Of a stretch of DNA of 64,000 nt, positions 51,466-60,733 are shown piece by piece. The translations under genes were made by a program, and so were the position numbers. Positions within the stretch are counted from its first letter, which is position 1; every line of letters starts with the position of its first letter. Below the pieces are notes generated by a model. That model searched no databases, was not told the DNA's origin, and saw only the letters and a program-made list of their open reading frames with translations. Origin of the DNA: Parasegetibacter sp. NRK P23. Its GTDB lineage: Bacteria > Bacteroidota > Bacteroidia > Chitinophagales > Chitinophagaceae. Location of the stretch: positions 871,889-935,888 of the forward strand of contig NZ_JAMDLG010000001.1 in assembly GCF_023721715.1 (NCBI RefSeq), in the 5' to 3' direction.

Positions 51466-52230
51466 TTAAGAACGGCCTTGCATAGCGTTCAGCATATTGC
51501 CATATACCTGGTTCAGGTTGCTCAGGTTTTTAGCCAGTACGCCGATCTGCTCTTGTGTTTTCTTGGCATCTTCCACGCTGCCCTGCAGTGCCTGCGAAGC
51601 GCTGGAAAGGTTACCGTAGAACTTGTTCATCGCTTTCAGGTGGTTATTGGTATCCTGCAGTTCCAGTTCGTAAATAGTGTTCAGTGAGCCGAGGTTCTTG
51701 GTCATCAGTTGTACCTGCTCGTGGAATTGTTTTGTACCATCAGCGGCCTGGTTGAAAGCACCGAGTGAACTTGCGGCGCCCAGGTAAGCTTCTTTTACGG
51801 TACCCAGTGCGGCGGCGGCTTCTTTTGTTTTAGCGGTATAATCGCTGGTAGCGGCCACTACATTGGTCATGTCTTTCATCTGGGTAACAGTGGTACCCAG
51901 GCTTTTGAAACTTTCGCTGAGTTTTTGCAGATTGGCGGGTGTGATGTCCGCGTCCTGCATCATGTTGTCCAGTTTCGCGAGAGCGGGGTTGGAAGAACCC
52001 TGGGAAATTTTCGGCAGTGCAGCGATAAGGGGTTCCATATCGTTACCTGGAGGTGGGAGCAATGCGTAAACGATGAAGATACCTGCTTCGGTAAGAAGAC
52101 CTACGGTGAGCATGATGTCGGCAAAAGGCTTGTGAAGGATTTTTGCCCAGGCTCCGAAGATTACTACTGCGGCGCCCACACACACGATAACGTTTACGAT
52201 TCTGTCAACTGATTTAGATTGTCCGGCCAT
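51466..52230 (-). CDS. gldL: Type IX secretion / gliding motility protein GldL
   Basis: Inner-membrane stator-like partner of GldM. The 254-residue protein has two N-terminal helices (about 10-30 and 36-58) with the key charged residues inside the membrane: Lys in GAWAKILH (about 30) and Glu in GLLTEAGIF (about 48), which are implicated in proton translocation in the family. A long cytoplasmic helical domain follows (ANLQKLSESFKSLGTT, GLEQ-like coiled coils). The 112-bp gap to gldM shows no promoter or terminator that I can call. Confidence 0.95.
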   Translation of the reverse strand: MAGQSKSVDRIVNVIVCVGAAVVIFGAWAKILHKPFADIMLTVGLLTEAGIFIVYALLPPPGNDMEPLIAALPKISQGSSNPALAKLDNMMQDADITPANLQKLSESFKSLGTTVTQMKDMTNVVAATSDYTAKTKEAAAALGTVKEAYLGAASSLGAFNQAADGTKQFHEQVQLMTKNLGSLNTIYELELQDTNNHLKAMNKFYGNLSSASQALQGSVEDAKKTQEQIGVLAKNLSNLNQVYGNMLNAMQGRS

Positions 52231-52334
52231 GATTAGATGTTTTGATTTTTGACAAAGGGGTATTGATTTAAAATTCAGACGAAATTTAAACGGTTAGAAT
52301 GGTTAAAAATTGTTCCGGGGTCCGGGATTTTTAC

Positions 52335-53615
52335 TTAGCGCTGCTGAACGGGAGGCAGGTCGATCACACAACGGAAACCGATGTATGATTTGGTTGTATC
52401 CTGGTATTCGTAAGAGCGGGTTCCTGTTTGCAGGAAGAAGCCTACATCTTTCCAGCTACCGCCGCGCAATACTTTACGTTTCATGCGGGGAGGATCTGTA
52501 TCCTTTGCATTCCAACGAATGTCAGGGTTCATATCGTGCTGAAAATTGTACCCGCCTTCATAGTACAGGGAAGAGGTCCACTCCGCTACGTTTCCGGCCA
52601 TGTTGTACAGACCGAAATCGTTGGGCCAGTAGGCATCTGCACGTACAGTGTAGAATCCACCATCTTCTGGATAGTTACCGCGGCCGGGTTTAAAGTTGGC
52701 CAGCAGACATCCTTTCTTGTTTCTCAGGTAATAGTTACCCCAGGGGAACATAGATTGTGAGCGACCACCGCGGGCAGCGTATTCCCACTCAGCTTCCGTT
52801 GGCAAACGGAAATCAGACTCAGTAATTCTTTTCTTGCTTTCGAGGAAACTGTTGAGGTATTTTGTCCTCCATTCGCAGAAAGCCACAGCCTGCTTCCAGT
52901 TGATGCCCACTACAGGATAGTTTCCATAAGCGGGGTGGCTGAAATAACGTTTGGTCATAGGCTCATTGTAGGAATAGGAGAAGTCTCTGATCCAGCAAAG
53001 CGTATCGGGGTAAATCCTGGTATCTGTTTTAATGATGAAGGCTGAAACAGGGCGACTGGCGTTCTCTCTTTTCGCCGCTTCTTTCAGGTCGAAGGTTTCG
53101 GAGTGGTAGATCATTTTAGCGGGATCCAACACTTTCTTACCGAAAATCCTGTTTTCAGGAGTCACCATGATGGCTTCCAGCTTTTCCATGGTGGCCTTAT
53201 CACCGTACTTAATGGTTTTCGCTTTGGTCCAGTCAACGAACTCTTCGCCATCCACCTGCTTCACGAAACCCAGTTGTTTCGCGGCGATAGAGTCGCGGAC
53301 ATAGCTCACGAACTGACGGTATTCGTTGTTGGTAATTTCAGTAGCATCCATCCAGAAGCCGTTGATAGACACCTGTTTGTTGCGTGCGGTAAAGGCATAG
53401 TTCATATCCTCATCGCTGGGGCCCATGTGAAAGGTCCCTGGTGGAATATATACCATACCCGGCGGCTTAGGTAATACGTATTTACTACCAGGAGCAACGC
53501 CGTGCAACTGGCCATCGTTGGGGAGTCCGGAGGACTTGCCCAGCTTTCCGCAGCTTGCAGCCAGCAGTGCTAGTGTGGCTACGGCCATAAGATTGGCTAG
53601 GTTTTTCATTTTCAT
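52335..53615 (-). CDS. gldK: Type IX secretion / gliding lipoprotein GldK
   Basis: Outer-membrane-attached lipoprotein that forms the large periplasmic ring with GldN. The 426-residue product has a lipoprotein signal (NLANLMAVATLALLAASC), then a formylglycine-generating-enzyme-like (FGE-sulfatase) domain: VYIPPGTFHMGPSDEDMNYA, DATEITNNEYRQFV, PVVGINWKQAVAFCEWRT, RLPTEAEWEYAARGG, YNMAGNVAEWTSSLY, RGGSWKDVGFFLQTGTR and FRCV. ATG 53615 is used; the longer frame to 53657 would start upstream of the promoter motif. An alternative ATG is at 53609. First gene of the operon. Confidence 0.95.
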   Translation of the reverse strand: MKMKNLANLMAVATLALLAASCGKLGKSSGLPNDGQLHGVAPGSKYVLPKPPGMVYIPPGTFHMGPSDEDMNYAFTARNKQVSINGFWMDATEITNNEYRQFVSYVRDSIAAKQLGFVKQVDGEEFVDWTKAKTIKYGDKATMEKLEAIMVTPENRIFGKKVLDPAKMIYHSETFDLKEAAKRENASRPVSAFIIKTDTRIYPDTLCWIRDFSYSYNEPMTKRYFSHPAYGNYPVVGINWKQAVAFCEWRTKYLNSFLESKKRITESDFRLPTEAEWEYAARGGRSQSMFPWGNYYLRNKKGCLLANFKPGRGNYPEDGGFYTVRADAYWPNDFGLYNMAGNVAEWTSSLYYEGGYNFQHDMNPDIRWNAKDTDPPRMKRKVLRGGSWKDVGFFLQTGTRSYEYQDTTKSYIGFRCVIDLPPVQQR

Positions 53616-53634
53616 GTACTTAAAGGGTATTGGG

Positions 53635-53642
53635 CAAATATA
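53635..53642 (-). promoter_or_regulatory. Promoter of the gldKLMN operon
   Basis: The minus strand reads TATATTTG, an exact -7 match and identical to the element before the two-component operon (29134). TTG at 53668-53666 lies 23 nt upstream. The leader to ATG 53615 would be about 12 nt. Confidence 0.5.
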
Positions 53643-53767
53643 ATGTTTCTCAAACATCAGCTTTACAAGATTAGCGTTTAAAATTTAATTTTTCCAATCA
53701 GGTTCAACGCAATTGTATTAACGATAGGCAAGAATGTATTATTGTTTAGGATTAACATAATTTTACA

Positions 53768-55801
53768 TTATTGATTCACAAGTAATTGCATTAACTCCTC
53801 TACCGTAAAAACCGGCTGTTTACAGGCGTATTGTTCACACAGGAAAATACGTGAACCTGCTTCCGTTGGTTTGCCCGCCATTAAGGGGTATTGATCATCT
53901 CCCTGCGCCGCCGCCTGCACCACCTTTCCGGGAATGTATTTCAATAATAGTTCCTTCAAATGCTTTTCCCAACCGGCGCCCAGTATTACAATCTCCTTTA
54001 ATCCGTTCAGCTGTACCATCAGGCAATCCGCCCATTCACCGAACGAAGTCGGATACCGCGAAGCCGTTTGCCCGAAACCTTCCAGCATTTTTGAGGCGCG
54101 CATGCCCCAGTCCTCTTTCCCCAACAACACGGATAAGCGCAATAAGTTGCCGCAGAGTACAGCATTTCCTGATGGAACGGCGCCATCGTAGGTTTCCTTT
54201 TTCCTGATCACCACATCATCCTGAGTGGCGGACGTATAATAACAGAAAACACCTTCCTCATCGGAAAAATCCTTTAGTATAACCCCGGTGAGCACTCCGG
54301 CCTTCTGCAACCAGGTATTATCTCCGGTGAGTTCCTGCAGGTCGAGCAAGCCGCGCACCCAGAAAGAAAGGTCGTCCAGAAACGCGGGATACCTGGCCTC
54401 CCCGTTCTTTGCGGTATGCAGGTAAGTATGGTTCCCCGCATCAAACTGTTGCTCCAGGAAACCGGCCAGGGTCAGCGCCTCCTGCTTCCAGGCCTCCTCG
54501 CCGAAAACACCCGCAGCTTTGCACAATGCCGAAAGCATCAACGCATTCCAGCTCAGCAGTATTTTATCGTCCAGGCCGGGACGCACTCTTTTCGACCGGG
54601 CAGCCAGGAGATTGCCTTTAACTTCATTGAGCCGTTCCTCCCACTCTTCTTCCGACATCCCGTTTTGCGCGGCAAACTCCGCTACTGTGTTTTTCAACCG
54701 GAGGATATTGGTATGCTCCCAATTCCCTTCGGGCGAGACATCATAGAAAACCGCGGCTAAGGGCGCATCAGGGCCTGCTGATTTCATAAAATCGTCATAC
54801 GACCACACATAAAATTTCCCTTCCACACCTTCGCTGTCTGCATCCAATGCCGCGTAATATCCTCCATCCGACGCACGCATTTCTCTTTGTAAAAAAGCGA
54901 TCGTTTCGCGCACCACCTCTTCATACCGCTTATTTCCTGAAAGCTGAAAGGCTTCGCAAAGCACATAAATCAGCAGCGCATTGTCGTACAGCATCTTCTC
55001 AAAATGCGGGGCAAGCCATTCATTGTCCACGGAATATCTCGCGAAGCCGCCGCCGATCTGGTCGTAAATACCTCCGGCACACATTTTATCCAGGCTTAGC
55101 AGAGCCTGCTTCAGCGCCTGCTCATCCTTGTAAAGATGGGCATAACGCAGTAGATATCGTATAGAAAATGTTTGAGGAAACTTAGGGGCACGGCCGAAGC
55201 CGCCTTCTGTAGTATCCGCCTGTTGCATGATATTGTTTTTCATCCGGTGCAGCCAGTCTGTGTCGGCGGACTCCGATTGCTTTCCCGCGCCAAATGTGTT
55301 TGCATTCAGCAGGTGTGCCGTCAGGTTTTCGGCCTGCGACTCTATTTCGTGTCTTCTTTCGTTGAACGCGGCGGATATCCCCGCAAGCACGTCCAGCCAG
55401 GAAGCCCGGTTATGCATCGGTTGCGGCGGAAAATAAGTCCCGCCGTAAAATGGTTTACGGTCGGGAGTAAGGAATACATTCAGCGGCCATCCCCCACTCC
55501 CGGTGATCGCCTGAACGGCATCCATATAAATATGGTCCAGGTCAGGGCGTTCTTCCCGGTCAATCTTGATGTTGATGAAGTGCTGGTTCATGAAAGCAGC
55601 CACTTCTTCATTTTCAAAACTCTCTCTTTCCATCACATGGCACCAATGGCACGCGGAATAACCTATACTTACGAGGATCGGCTTCTGCTCCGTTTGTGCC
55701 CGCAACAAAGCTTCAGGCCCCCATGGATACCAATCTACAGGATTGTGCGCATGTTGCAGTAAATATGGACTTGATTCTGAAATGAGCCGGTTGGTATGCA
55801 T
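53768..55801 (-). CDS. Thioredoxin-domain protein (YyaL/SSP411 family, DUF255)
   Basis: The 677-residue protein begins with [29 protein letters not shown] and a thioredoxin-like fold with CHWC (Cys51, Cys54), followed by [19 protein letters not shown] and [24 protein letters not shown]. The rest is an alpha/alpha-barrel of the six-hairpin glycosidase type ([42 protein letters not shown]). The family (human SPATA20) has no firm function; a redox or sugar-modifying role has been proposed. No signal peptide, so cytosolic. Single gene flanked by gaps of 110 bp and 142 bp. Confidence 0.92.
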   Translation of the reverse strand: MHTNRLISESSPYLLQHAHNPVDWYPWGPEALLRAQTEQKPILVSIGYSACHWCHVMERESFENEEVAAFMNQHFINIKIDREERPDLDHIYMDAVQAITGSGGWPLNVFLTPDRKPFYGGTYFPPQPMHNRASWLDVLAGISAAFNERRHEIESQAENLTAHLLNANTFGAGKQSESADTDWLHRMKNNIMQQADTTEGGFGRAPKFPQTFSIRYLLRYAHLYKDEQALKQALLSLDKMCAGGIYDQIGGGFARYSVDNEWLAPHFEKMLYDNALLIYVLCEAFQLSGNKRYEEVVRETIAFLQREMRASDGGYYAALDADSEGVEGKFYVWSYDDFMKSAGPDAPLAAVFYDVSPEGNWEHTNILRLKNTVAEFAAQNGMSEEEWEERLNEVKGNLLAARSKRVRPGLDDKILLSWNALMLSALCKAAGVFGEEAWKQEALTLAGFLEQQFDAGNHTYLHTAKNGEARYPAFLDDLSFWVRGLLDLQELTGDNTWLQKAGVLTGVILKDFSDEEGVFCYYTSATQDDVVIRKKETYDGAVPSGNAVLCGNLLRLSVLLGKEDWGMRASKMLEGFGQTASRYPTSFGEWADCLMVQLNGLKEIVILGAGWEKHLKELLLKYIPGKVVQAAAQGDDQYPLMAGKPTEAGSRIFLCEQYACKQPVFTVEELMQLLVNQ

Positions 55802-55943
55802 GAAAATCCTTTTAATGCGTGAGTTACAATATTAGGGATTTTCGTTTTTACCGGTCTTCGGTATTAAAACGGTGTATCACGAAGAAAAACACGTAGGGTT
55901 GTACAATTATACAACGCACATACCAGCAATATTTATACCGCAG

Positions 55944-56735
55944 TTATTTTGCCGCGAGGAACTTCTCCAGTGCCGCCACCATAGATGGCATCTGGGGTTG
56001 CGGTGCTTTGATGTCAAGCCGGAGGCCCGCTTCTTCCACCGCTTTAGAAGTATTCACGCCGAAGGCGCCAATGTGTGTGCCATTTTGTTTGAACTGCGGA
56101 CAGTTATCAAACAGGCTCTTCACGCCACTGGGGGTGAAAAAGCAGATCACATCAAAGTCTTTACTGCCGAGCACTTCCTTCACATCGCCATTGGAAACGG
56201 TGCGGTACATATAAGGCGTGGCGTATTCGCAATTATGGGATTTAAGCCAGGTGCAGATATCATTGTCCTGCTGGCCTTCGGAAACAGGGTAAAGGAATTT
56301 CTCGTTCTCTTTGTGTTTGTTGATCACATCGAACATGCTCTTGTTCGTGCCATCAGCACCGTAGAAAACTTTTCTTTTCCTGTAGAGAATAAACTTCTGG
56401 AGGTACAGCGCAACGGCTTCGGTAACGCAGAAATATTTGGTATCCTGGGATACGCTCACTTTCATTTCTTCACAAATGCGGAAAAAGTGATCGATTGCAT
56501 TCCTGCTGGTAAAGATAACGGCCGTAAATTGCTGGATATCAATTTTCTGCTTCCTGAATTCCTTAGAAGGAACCCCTTCCAACCTGATAAAGGGATGAAA
56601 CTCCAACTCTACGTTAAAGCGCTTCGCCAGTTCGAAGTATGGCGACTTGTCGCTTTCAGGCCTCGGTTGGGTAATCAGGATTTTCTTTACTGATCCGGCT
56701 ACATCCGCCGCTTTTTTCGCCCCGTTCTTTAGCAT
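55944..56735 (-). CDS. hemD: Uroporphyrinogen-III synthase-family protein
   Basis: The 263-residue product has the two-lobed HemD fold: KKILITQPRPESDKSPYFELAKR, AVIFTSRNAIDHFF (about 90), YFCVTEAVALYLQKF, and in the second lobe VICFFTPSGVKSLFDNCP (about 205) and IGAFGVNTSKAVEEAGLRLD. It would close and invert hydroxymethylbilane in heme synthesis. Sequence conservation in HemD is low, so the call rests on the FTS/FTPSG motifs and layout. The upstream DUF4271 gene starts the transcript, 37 bp away. The 55802-55943 gap downstream holds no gene. Confidence 0.85.
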   Translation of the reverse strand: MLKNGAKKAADVAGSVKKILITQPRPESDKSPYFELAKRFNVELEFHPFIRLEGVPSKEFRKQKIDIQQFTAVIFTSRNAIDHFFRICEEMKVSVSQDTKYFCVTEAVALYLQKFILYRKRKVFYGADGTNKSMFDVINKHKENEKFLYPVSEGQQDNDICTWLKSHNCEYATPYMYRTVSNGDVKEVLGSKDFDVICFFTPSGVKSLFDNCPQFKQNGTHIGAFGVNTSKAVEEAGLRLDIKAPQPQMPSMVAALEKFLAAK

Positions 56736-56772
56736 TTGTTATTGAGCTAAGTTTACGTAAAGTTTAATTCTC

Positions 56773-57723
56773 TCACATATATCCGGACAACGCCTTGTAA
56801 ATAATCAGCAATGGCGCAATCTCGAAAGCGCAAAGGTACAAAAAAAAGTGAAAGCGACTTACTTTAACCTCTCTCGCAACGGCTGTCCATGCTAAAAAGT
56901 AGCGGAAAATGAACAGTCCGGCAATCAGTAGCCAGGAGATGGTGATGGCGAAATCGAGCACGGGTTGGGCGGTAAACGCAATAAGAATGACGGCCGGCAG
57001 CAAGGCCAGTCCCAGAATCTTGTTTACGGTGAATACGATAAAACTGTAGGTTTCCATCCCCTCCTGCACCGCGAATATCCATCCTGCCAGTTTAAGCACC
57101 AGGAATTTCAAAAGATATAGCATGGCCAGAGCGGCCACACACAGCCCGGTGAGGGTCCAGAAGCTGTTACGCGGCACCCTTTCATAATGATGCAGCAACA
57201 GGCTCACGTACACTCCGCCGGTAAGCACGAAGAAAAAATTCATCAGCAGCGAAGCAAGGGGCGTTTGCTGCATCTGTTCCCGCAACTGCTTCTGGCGGAA
57301 AGAAGTATTTCTGAATACCAGCCTGAACAGGTCCTGGAAATATTTCCCGAACGCGACCCTGAGTATCCCCAATAAAAAGAGCAGTCCGCATACCAGGTAA
57401 AAGAACTGGTCCTTATCCGGCGCAACGCGGTGTTCCATCGGCAGCCGGAGCACATTGCCTTTATTGTTCCCAATCAGTTCGTTCGCCTGCACGGTTTTCC
57501 AATACGCCTTCCGGTAATCGAGCAGTTCCGACGGTTTTTTAGGGACCACCGGCGGAGCCACAACGGAATCTTTCAGAACCGTGGTATCGCCTGCAACCAT
57601 TTGCTGTACCGTGTCGCGGACAGTGGAATCCACGCTGTTCAGCAACGTACTGTCCTGCGCACGCAGTGCGTCCGTTCCTCCCAACAGGCATACAACAATA
57701 AAACAGCGGATAAAAAGAGACAT
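56773..57723 (-). CDS. DUF4271 membrane protein
   Basis: The 316-residue protein has a signal peptide (1-22), a Ser/Thr/Val-rich periplasmic stretch (about 23-70), a KPSELLDYRKAYWKTVQANELIG motif, and about seven hydrophobic helices from residue 105 to the end. It belongs to DUF4271, a Bacteroidota family with no known role that I recall being next to hemD. Coupling with a heme enzyme is the only functional hint. It is read with hemD from a candidate promoter at 57738. Confidence 0.85.
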   Translation of the reverse strand: MSLFIRCFIVVCLLGGTDALRAQDSTLLNSVDSTVRDTVQQMVAGDTTVLKDSVVAPPVVPKKPSELLDYRKAYWKTVQANELIGNNKGNVLRLPMEHRVAPDKDQFFYLVCGLLFLLGILRVAFGKYFQDLFRLVFRNTSFRQKQLREQMQQTPLASLLMNFFFVLTGGVYVSLLLHHYERVPRNSFWTLTGLCVAALAMLYLLKFLVLKLAGWIFAVQEGMETYSFIVFTVNKILGLALLPAVILIAFTAQPVLDFAITISWLLIAGLFIFRYFLAWTAVAREVKVSRFHFFLYLCAFEIAPLLIIYKALSGYM

Positions 57724-57737
57724 AGGCGTAATGCCGG

Positions 57738-57745
57738 CAAAAATA
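57738..57745 (-). promoter_or_regulatory. Candidate promoter of DUF4271-hemD
   Basis: The minus strand reads TATTTTTG, an exact -7 match, 14 nt before the ATG at 57723, inside the 32-bp gap after the barrel gene. It is the same octamer as at 5804 and 59562. Confidence 0.4.
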
Positions 57746-57755
57746 TGCGTTCCTG

Positions 57756-59555
57756 TCAGAAATAATTCACGTAACCGAAATGGATTTTGGATTGCCGTAC
57801 ATCGAAGGGAAGATCACCCCGCTTTCCGGCGGCCCAGGAAAGGTTAAATATCCCGGCTTTCGTTTCAAAGGCCATACCTAATCCCGCACCGATATAAGCG
57901 ACCGTGCCCGCCCCTGCCATTGCCGCGGACCGGCTCCTGTTCTGCGTTAGCGCCATATCCGTAAAAGCCGCGAAATAGGAGTCGCGCCCTACCAGGTAAC
58001 GGTATTCACCTGTGAATACGCCGTAACGGGAAACGAAAATACTTTGCTCATCGAACCCTCTCAGTAAACGGTAGCCACCGATCTGGAAAAGTTCATTCCT
58101 GAAAATATCCGGACTTTCCAGCCAGGCACCGTTAAAAGCCGCTTTGAACGTGGATTGTCTGCCCAAAGGGAAATATTTATTGAGTGATGTCCTGGCGATG
58201 AACTGGTACGAATTCAGTTGAAGGCTGTCGTAAAGCGAAGAAAAATCGAAGTTGGGATCTTTAATCTCAATGATGCCGTTGTTTTCCCTGATCGTCTTCT
58301 GACCTGCCGTTACCATGGTCTCCCAGGCAAAGCCTTTGCGTGGGTTATTGCGGTAATCCGTTTTGTTGCTGCTGTACGATACCCCCAATGTGAGCACGCT
58401 CATATCGATCTGTTCGGGGAGCTGACGGGTAAGAAAAACAGTATTCGTATCTACCGTGAGCAGGTTGGTACGGAAGGTCTGGATGAATATCTTTCCTGTT
58501 TTTTCCGCGCTGGCAAGGTATTGTACGCCCGCCGAAGCCTGGAGATTGAGAAAAGACGAATCCTTTTTGAACAGTTCAAAAGAAAAATCAATCCCGAGGT
58601 TGGAGTTGGCAATGTAAGGATGGGCATAATTCAAATGGAGCCGTGGCGATTGTACCTGCAATTGCTGCCAGTTCAAACCGATGGATTCGCCCTGCTGCAA
58701 GGCATTTTTCAACTGGATATTCGCTTCTCCGGTTACGAGAAACCGCTTTCCTCCCGGCTGATCACTTCCCGGCAGGAACCCGATGAGCACATCTACCTGA
58801 CTGCTTTTTTTGGGCGCGAGGTACATATCGAGGACCGCGCCGGTAGACAGCATCGACAATTGCCAGGGTTGTGTTTCTTCCAGGAAAGGCAGTTCGCGCA
58901 TGCGCTTGCTCACCTGTTCCAGTTTCGCGGAGCGGTACAACACACCGTTCGGCAACTCCAGGTATTTCTGTAAGAACCGGTTGTTGATTTTTCCTTCCCC
59001 GAAAACACGGATACTATCAATGGTGTACCTACGGCCGCTGTCCAGTTGTAACTTCGCGGAAACCACGCCACTATTGAGTTGCAGACTGTCAAGGGTTACG
59101 GCGGCGAAGGGGTAACCGTTGTTGTTCATCCAATCCACGATCTTTTGTTGCAAAGCGCTCATCGCGCCGGGATCATATACTTTTTGATGATTAGCACCAC
59201 GCCATCCCGCAGCTTCCAATATGGCGCGGGGAACATTTCCCGGATCCAGCTCACCCCATTTCCAGGCTTCTCCAACAAACACTTTCAGGTATGCAGCCGT
59301 GGAATCGATCCTGACGGAATCGATGGAGGCCGTTATGAAGCCCATTTTTCTGAAAGTGGCTGGTAATTGCCCGATATAACCGGCGCATGCTTCTTTTGAA
59401 AGGAAGGAAAGCGGCATTTTCACCTGCTCCAGCAGTAACACACTATCTTTGCCGGAGCAATCCAGTTGCAGGGGATAAGGTTGGCTGGCAACCTGCGCCC
59501 GGCACACTACGGCCCCTATGCTGGTGAGGAGCAGCAGGAGCAGTATTCTATTCAT
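57756..59555 (-). CDS. BamA/TamA-like outer-membrane protein
   Basis: The 599-residue product has a signal peptide (NRILLLLLLTSIGAVVCRAQ), POTRA-like repeats (about 30-260; one contains RRYTIDSIRVFGEGKINNRFLQKYL) and a 16-strand type C-terminal barrel with RGFDEQSIFVSRYGVFTGEYRYL (the conserved (V/I)RG-F motif near 480) and end FGYVNYF. It is smaller than BamA (about 800-900) and has fewer POTRA domains, so a TamA- or ShlB-like role in exporting a partner or assembling barrels is possible. ATG 59555 is chosen over 59579. Divergent from hemW. Confidence 0.82.
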   Translation of the reverse strand: MNRILLLLLLTSIGAVVCRAQVASQPYPLQLDCSGKDSVLLLEQVKMPLSFLSKEACAGYIGQLPATFRKMGFITASIDSVRIDSTAAYLKVFVGEAWKWGELDPGNVPRAILEAAGWRGANHQKVYDPGAMSALQQKIVDWMNNNGYPFAAVTLDSLQLNSGVVSAKLQLDSGRRYTIDSIRVFGEGKINNRFLQKYLELPNGVLYRSAKLEQVSKRMRELPFLEETQPWQLSMLSTGAVLDMYLAPKKSSQVDVLIGFLPGSDQPGGKRFLVTGEANIQLKNALQQGESIGLNWQQLQVQSPRLHLNYAHPYIANSNLGIDFSFELFKKDSSFLNLQASAGVQYLASAEKTGKIFIQTFRTNLLTVDTNTVFLTRQLPEQIDMSVLTLGVSYSSNKTDYRNNPRKGFAWETMVTAGQKTIRENNGIIEIKDPNFDFSSLYDSLQLNSYQFIARTSLNKYFPLGRQSTFKAAFNGAWLESPDIFRNELFQIGGYRLLRGFDEQSIFVSRYGVFTGEYRYLVGRDSYFAAFTDMALTQNRSRSAAMAGAGTVAYIGAGLGMAFETKAGIFNLSWAAGKRGDLPFDVRQSKIHFGYVNYF

Positions 59556-59561
59556 TCCTCG

Positions 59562-59569
59562 CAAAAATA
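59562..59569 (-). promoter_or_regulatory. Candidate promoter of the BamA/TamA-like gene
   Basis: The minus strand reads TATTTTTG, an exact -7 match, ending 6 nt before the ATG at 59555. The resulting leader would be almost absent. It lies in the 25-bp gap between the divergent starts. Confidence 0.35.
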
Positions 59570-59580
59570 TCCTGAACAAA

Positions 59581-60711
59581 TTGGCCGGTATTTATATTCA
59601 TATTCCATTCTGCAAACGGGCTTGTCATTACTGCAATTTCCATTTCTCCACCACCCGTACGCATGAGAACGAAATTAGGGAAGCTTTATTGAAAGAAGTG
59701 TCGCTTCAAAGCGCTTATCTGGGAAAAGAACCGGTGCGCACCATTTATTTCGGGGGAGGAACACCTTCGCTGATGCCGGATTTGTTTCTGAAAGAAATGT
59801 TGTCCGCCATACGAGCCAATTTCCAGGTTGATCCTGATCCGGAGATTACGCTGGAAGCGAACCCTGACGACATCCAACCCGGCACCGTTGAATCCTGGGT
59901 CGCATTGGGCATCAACAGGCTTAGTATTGGTGTGCAATCTTTTTTTGATGCCGACCTGGAATGGATGAACCGCGCCCACAATGCGGGAATGGCCGAAGAC
60001 GCGATACGCATGGCCCAACAGGCGGGCATCCGCAACATCTCTATCGATCTGATTTATGGAGGGCCCACACTTCCGGACGAAAACTGGATCGCCAACCTGG
60101 AGAAAGCCGCTCAGTTGGAAGTACCGCACCTCTCCTGCTACGCGCTTACCGTAGAACCCAGTACCGCACTGGATCTTATGATACTGAAAGGGAAAAAAGA
60201 AGCTGTGGATCCTGACCGGCAGGCACGGCATTTCGAACTGCTGCAGTCGAAAGCCCCGGAATTTGGTTTTGAACACTATGAAATATCCAACCTGGCGAAG
60301 CCGGGATTCCGGAGCAAACACAACACCGCTTACTGGCAGGGTGTTCCCTACCTGGGCATCGGCCCCTCGGCCCATTCGTTCAATGGGAAAAGCCGGCAGT
60401 GGAACGTGGCAAACAACGCGCTTTACCTGACTTCCATACAAAGCGGGACCGTTCCTTTCGAAGAAGAAATACTCACGAAAGCCAACAGGCTGAACGAATA
60501 CATCATGACCAGCCTACGCACCATGGAAGGACTTTCACTGGAACGCTACGCTGCAATAGCAGGAACAACAGCGGTTCAGGAACTGCTGAAAGCAACCGCC
60601 CCACATATCGCAAATGGAAATGCCATACTTACACAAACGCATATCCGTATAACAGAAAAAGGCCGGTTCCTGGCCGACGGGATCGCGTCTGACCTGTTTG
60701 TGGAAGAATAA
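59581..60711 (+). CDS. hemW: Radical-SAM heme chaperone HemW
   Basis: Coproporphyrinogen-dehydrogenase-like radical SAM protein, now regarded as a heme chaperone. The 376-residue product starts AGIYIHIPFCKRACHYCNFHF with the cluster motif Cys11-x3-Cys15-x2-Cys18, then TIYFGGGTPSL, ITLEANPDD, GINRLSIGVQSFFDADL, SIDLIYGGPTLP, CYALTVEPSTAL, EHYEISNLAKPGFRSKHN and YLGIGPSAHSF. The family begins MxGIYIHIPFC, which fits a TTG start at 59581; the only upstream ATG (59518) lies inside the divergent barrel gene. A TTG start is therefore proposed. Confidence 0.92.
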   Translation: MAGIYIHIPFCKRACHYCNFHFSTTRTHENEIREALLKEVSLQSAYLGKEPVRTIYFGGGTPSLMPDLFLKEMLSAIRANFQVDPDPEITLEANPDDIQPGTVESWVALGINRLSIGVQSFFDADLEWMNRAHNAGMAEDAIRMAQQAGIRNISIDLIYGGPTLPDENWIANLEKAAQLEVPHLSCYALTVEPSTALDLMILKGKKEAVDPDRQARHFELLQSKAPEFGFEHYEISNLAKPGFRSKHNTAYWQGVPYLGIGPSAHSFNGKSRQWNVANNALYLTSIQSGTVPFEEEILTKANRLNEYIMTSLRTMEGLSLERYAAIAGTTAVQELLKATAPHIANGNAILTQTHIRITEKGRFLADGIASDLFVEE

Positions 60712-60733
60712 TCTGTTAGTGGAAGAATAAAAC

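Noticed and set aside
55802-55843. Inverted repeat GAAAATCC/GGATTTTC before the thioredoxin-domain gene
   Set aside because: The repeats are 26 nt apart, AT-rich and partly inside the start of the gene; no support as an operator.
55902-55925. Small hairpin GTTGTA-CAATTA-TACAAC upstream of hemD's end
   Set aside because: Stem of only 6 A/T-rich pairs and no T-run; likely chance.
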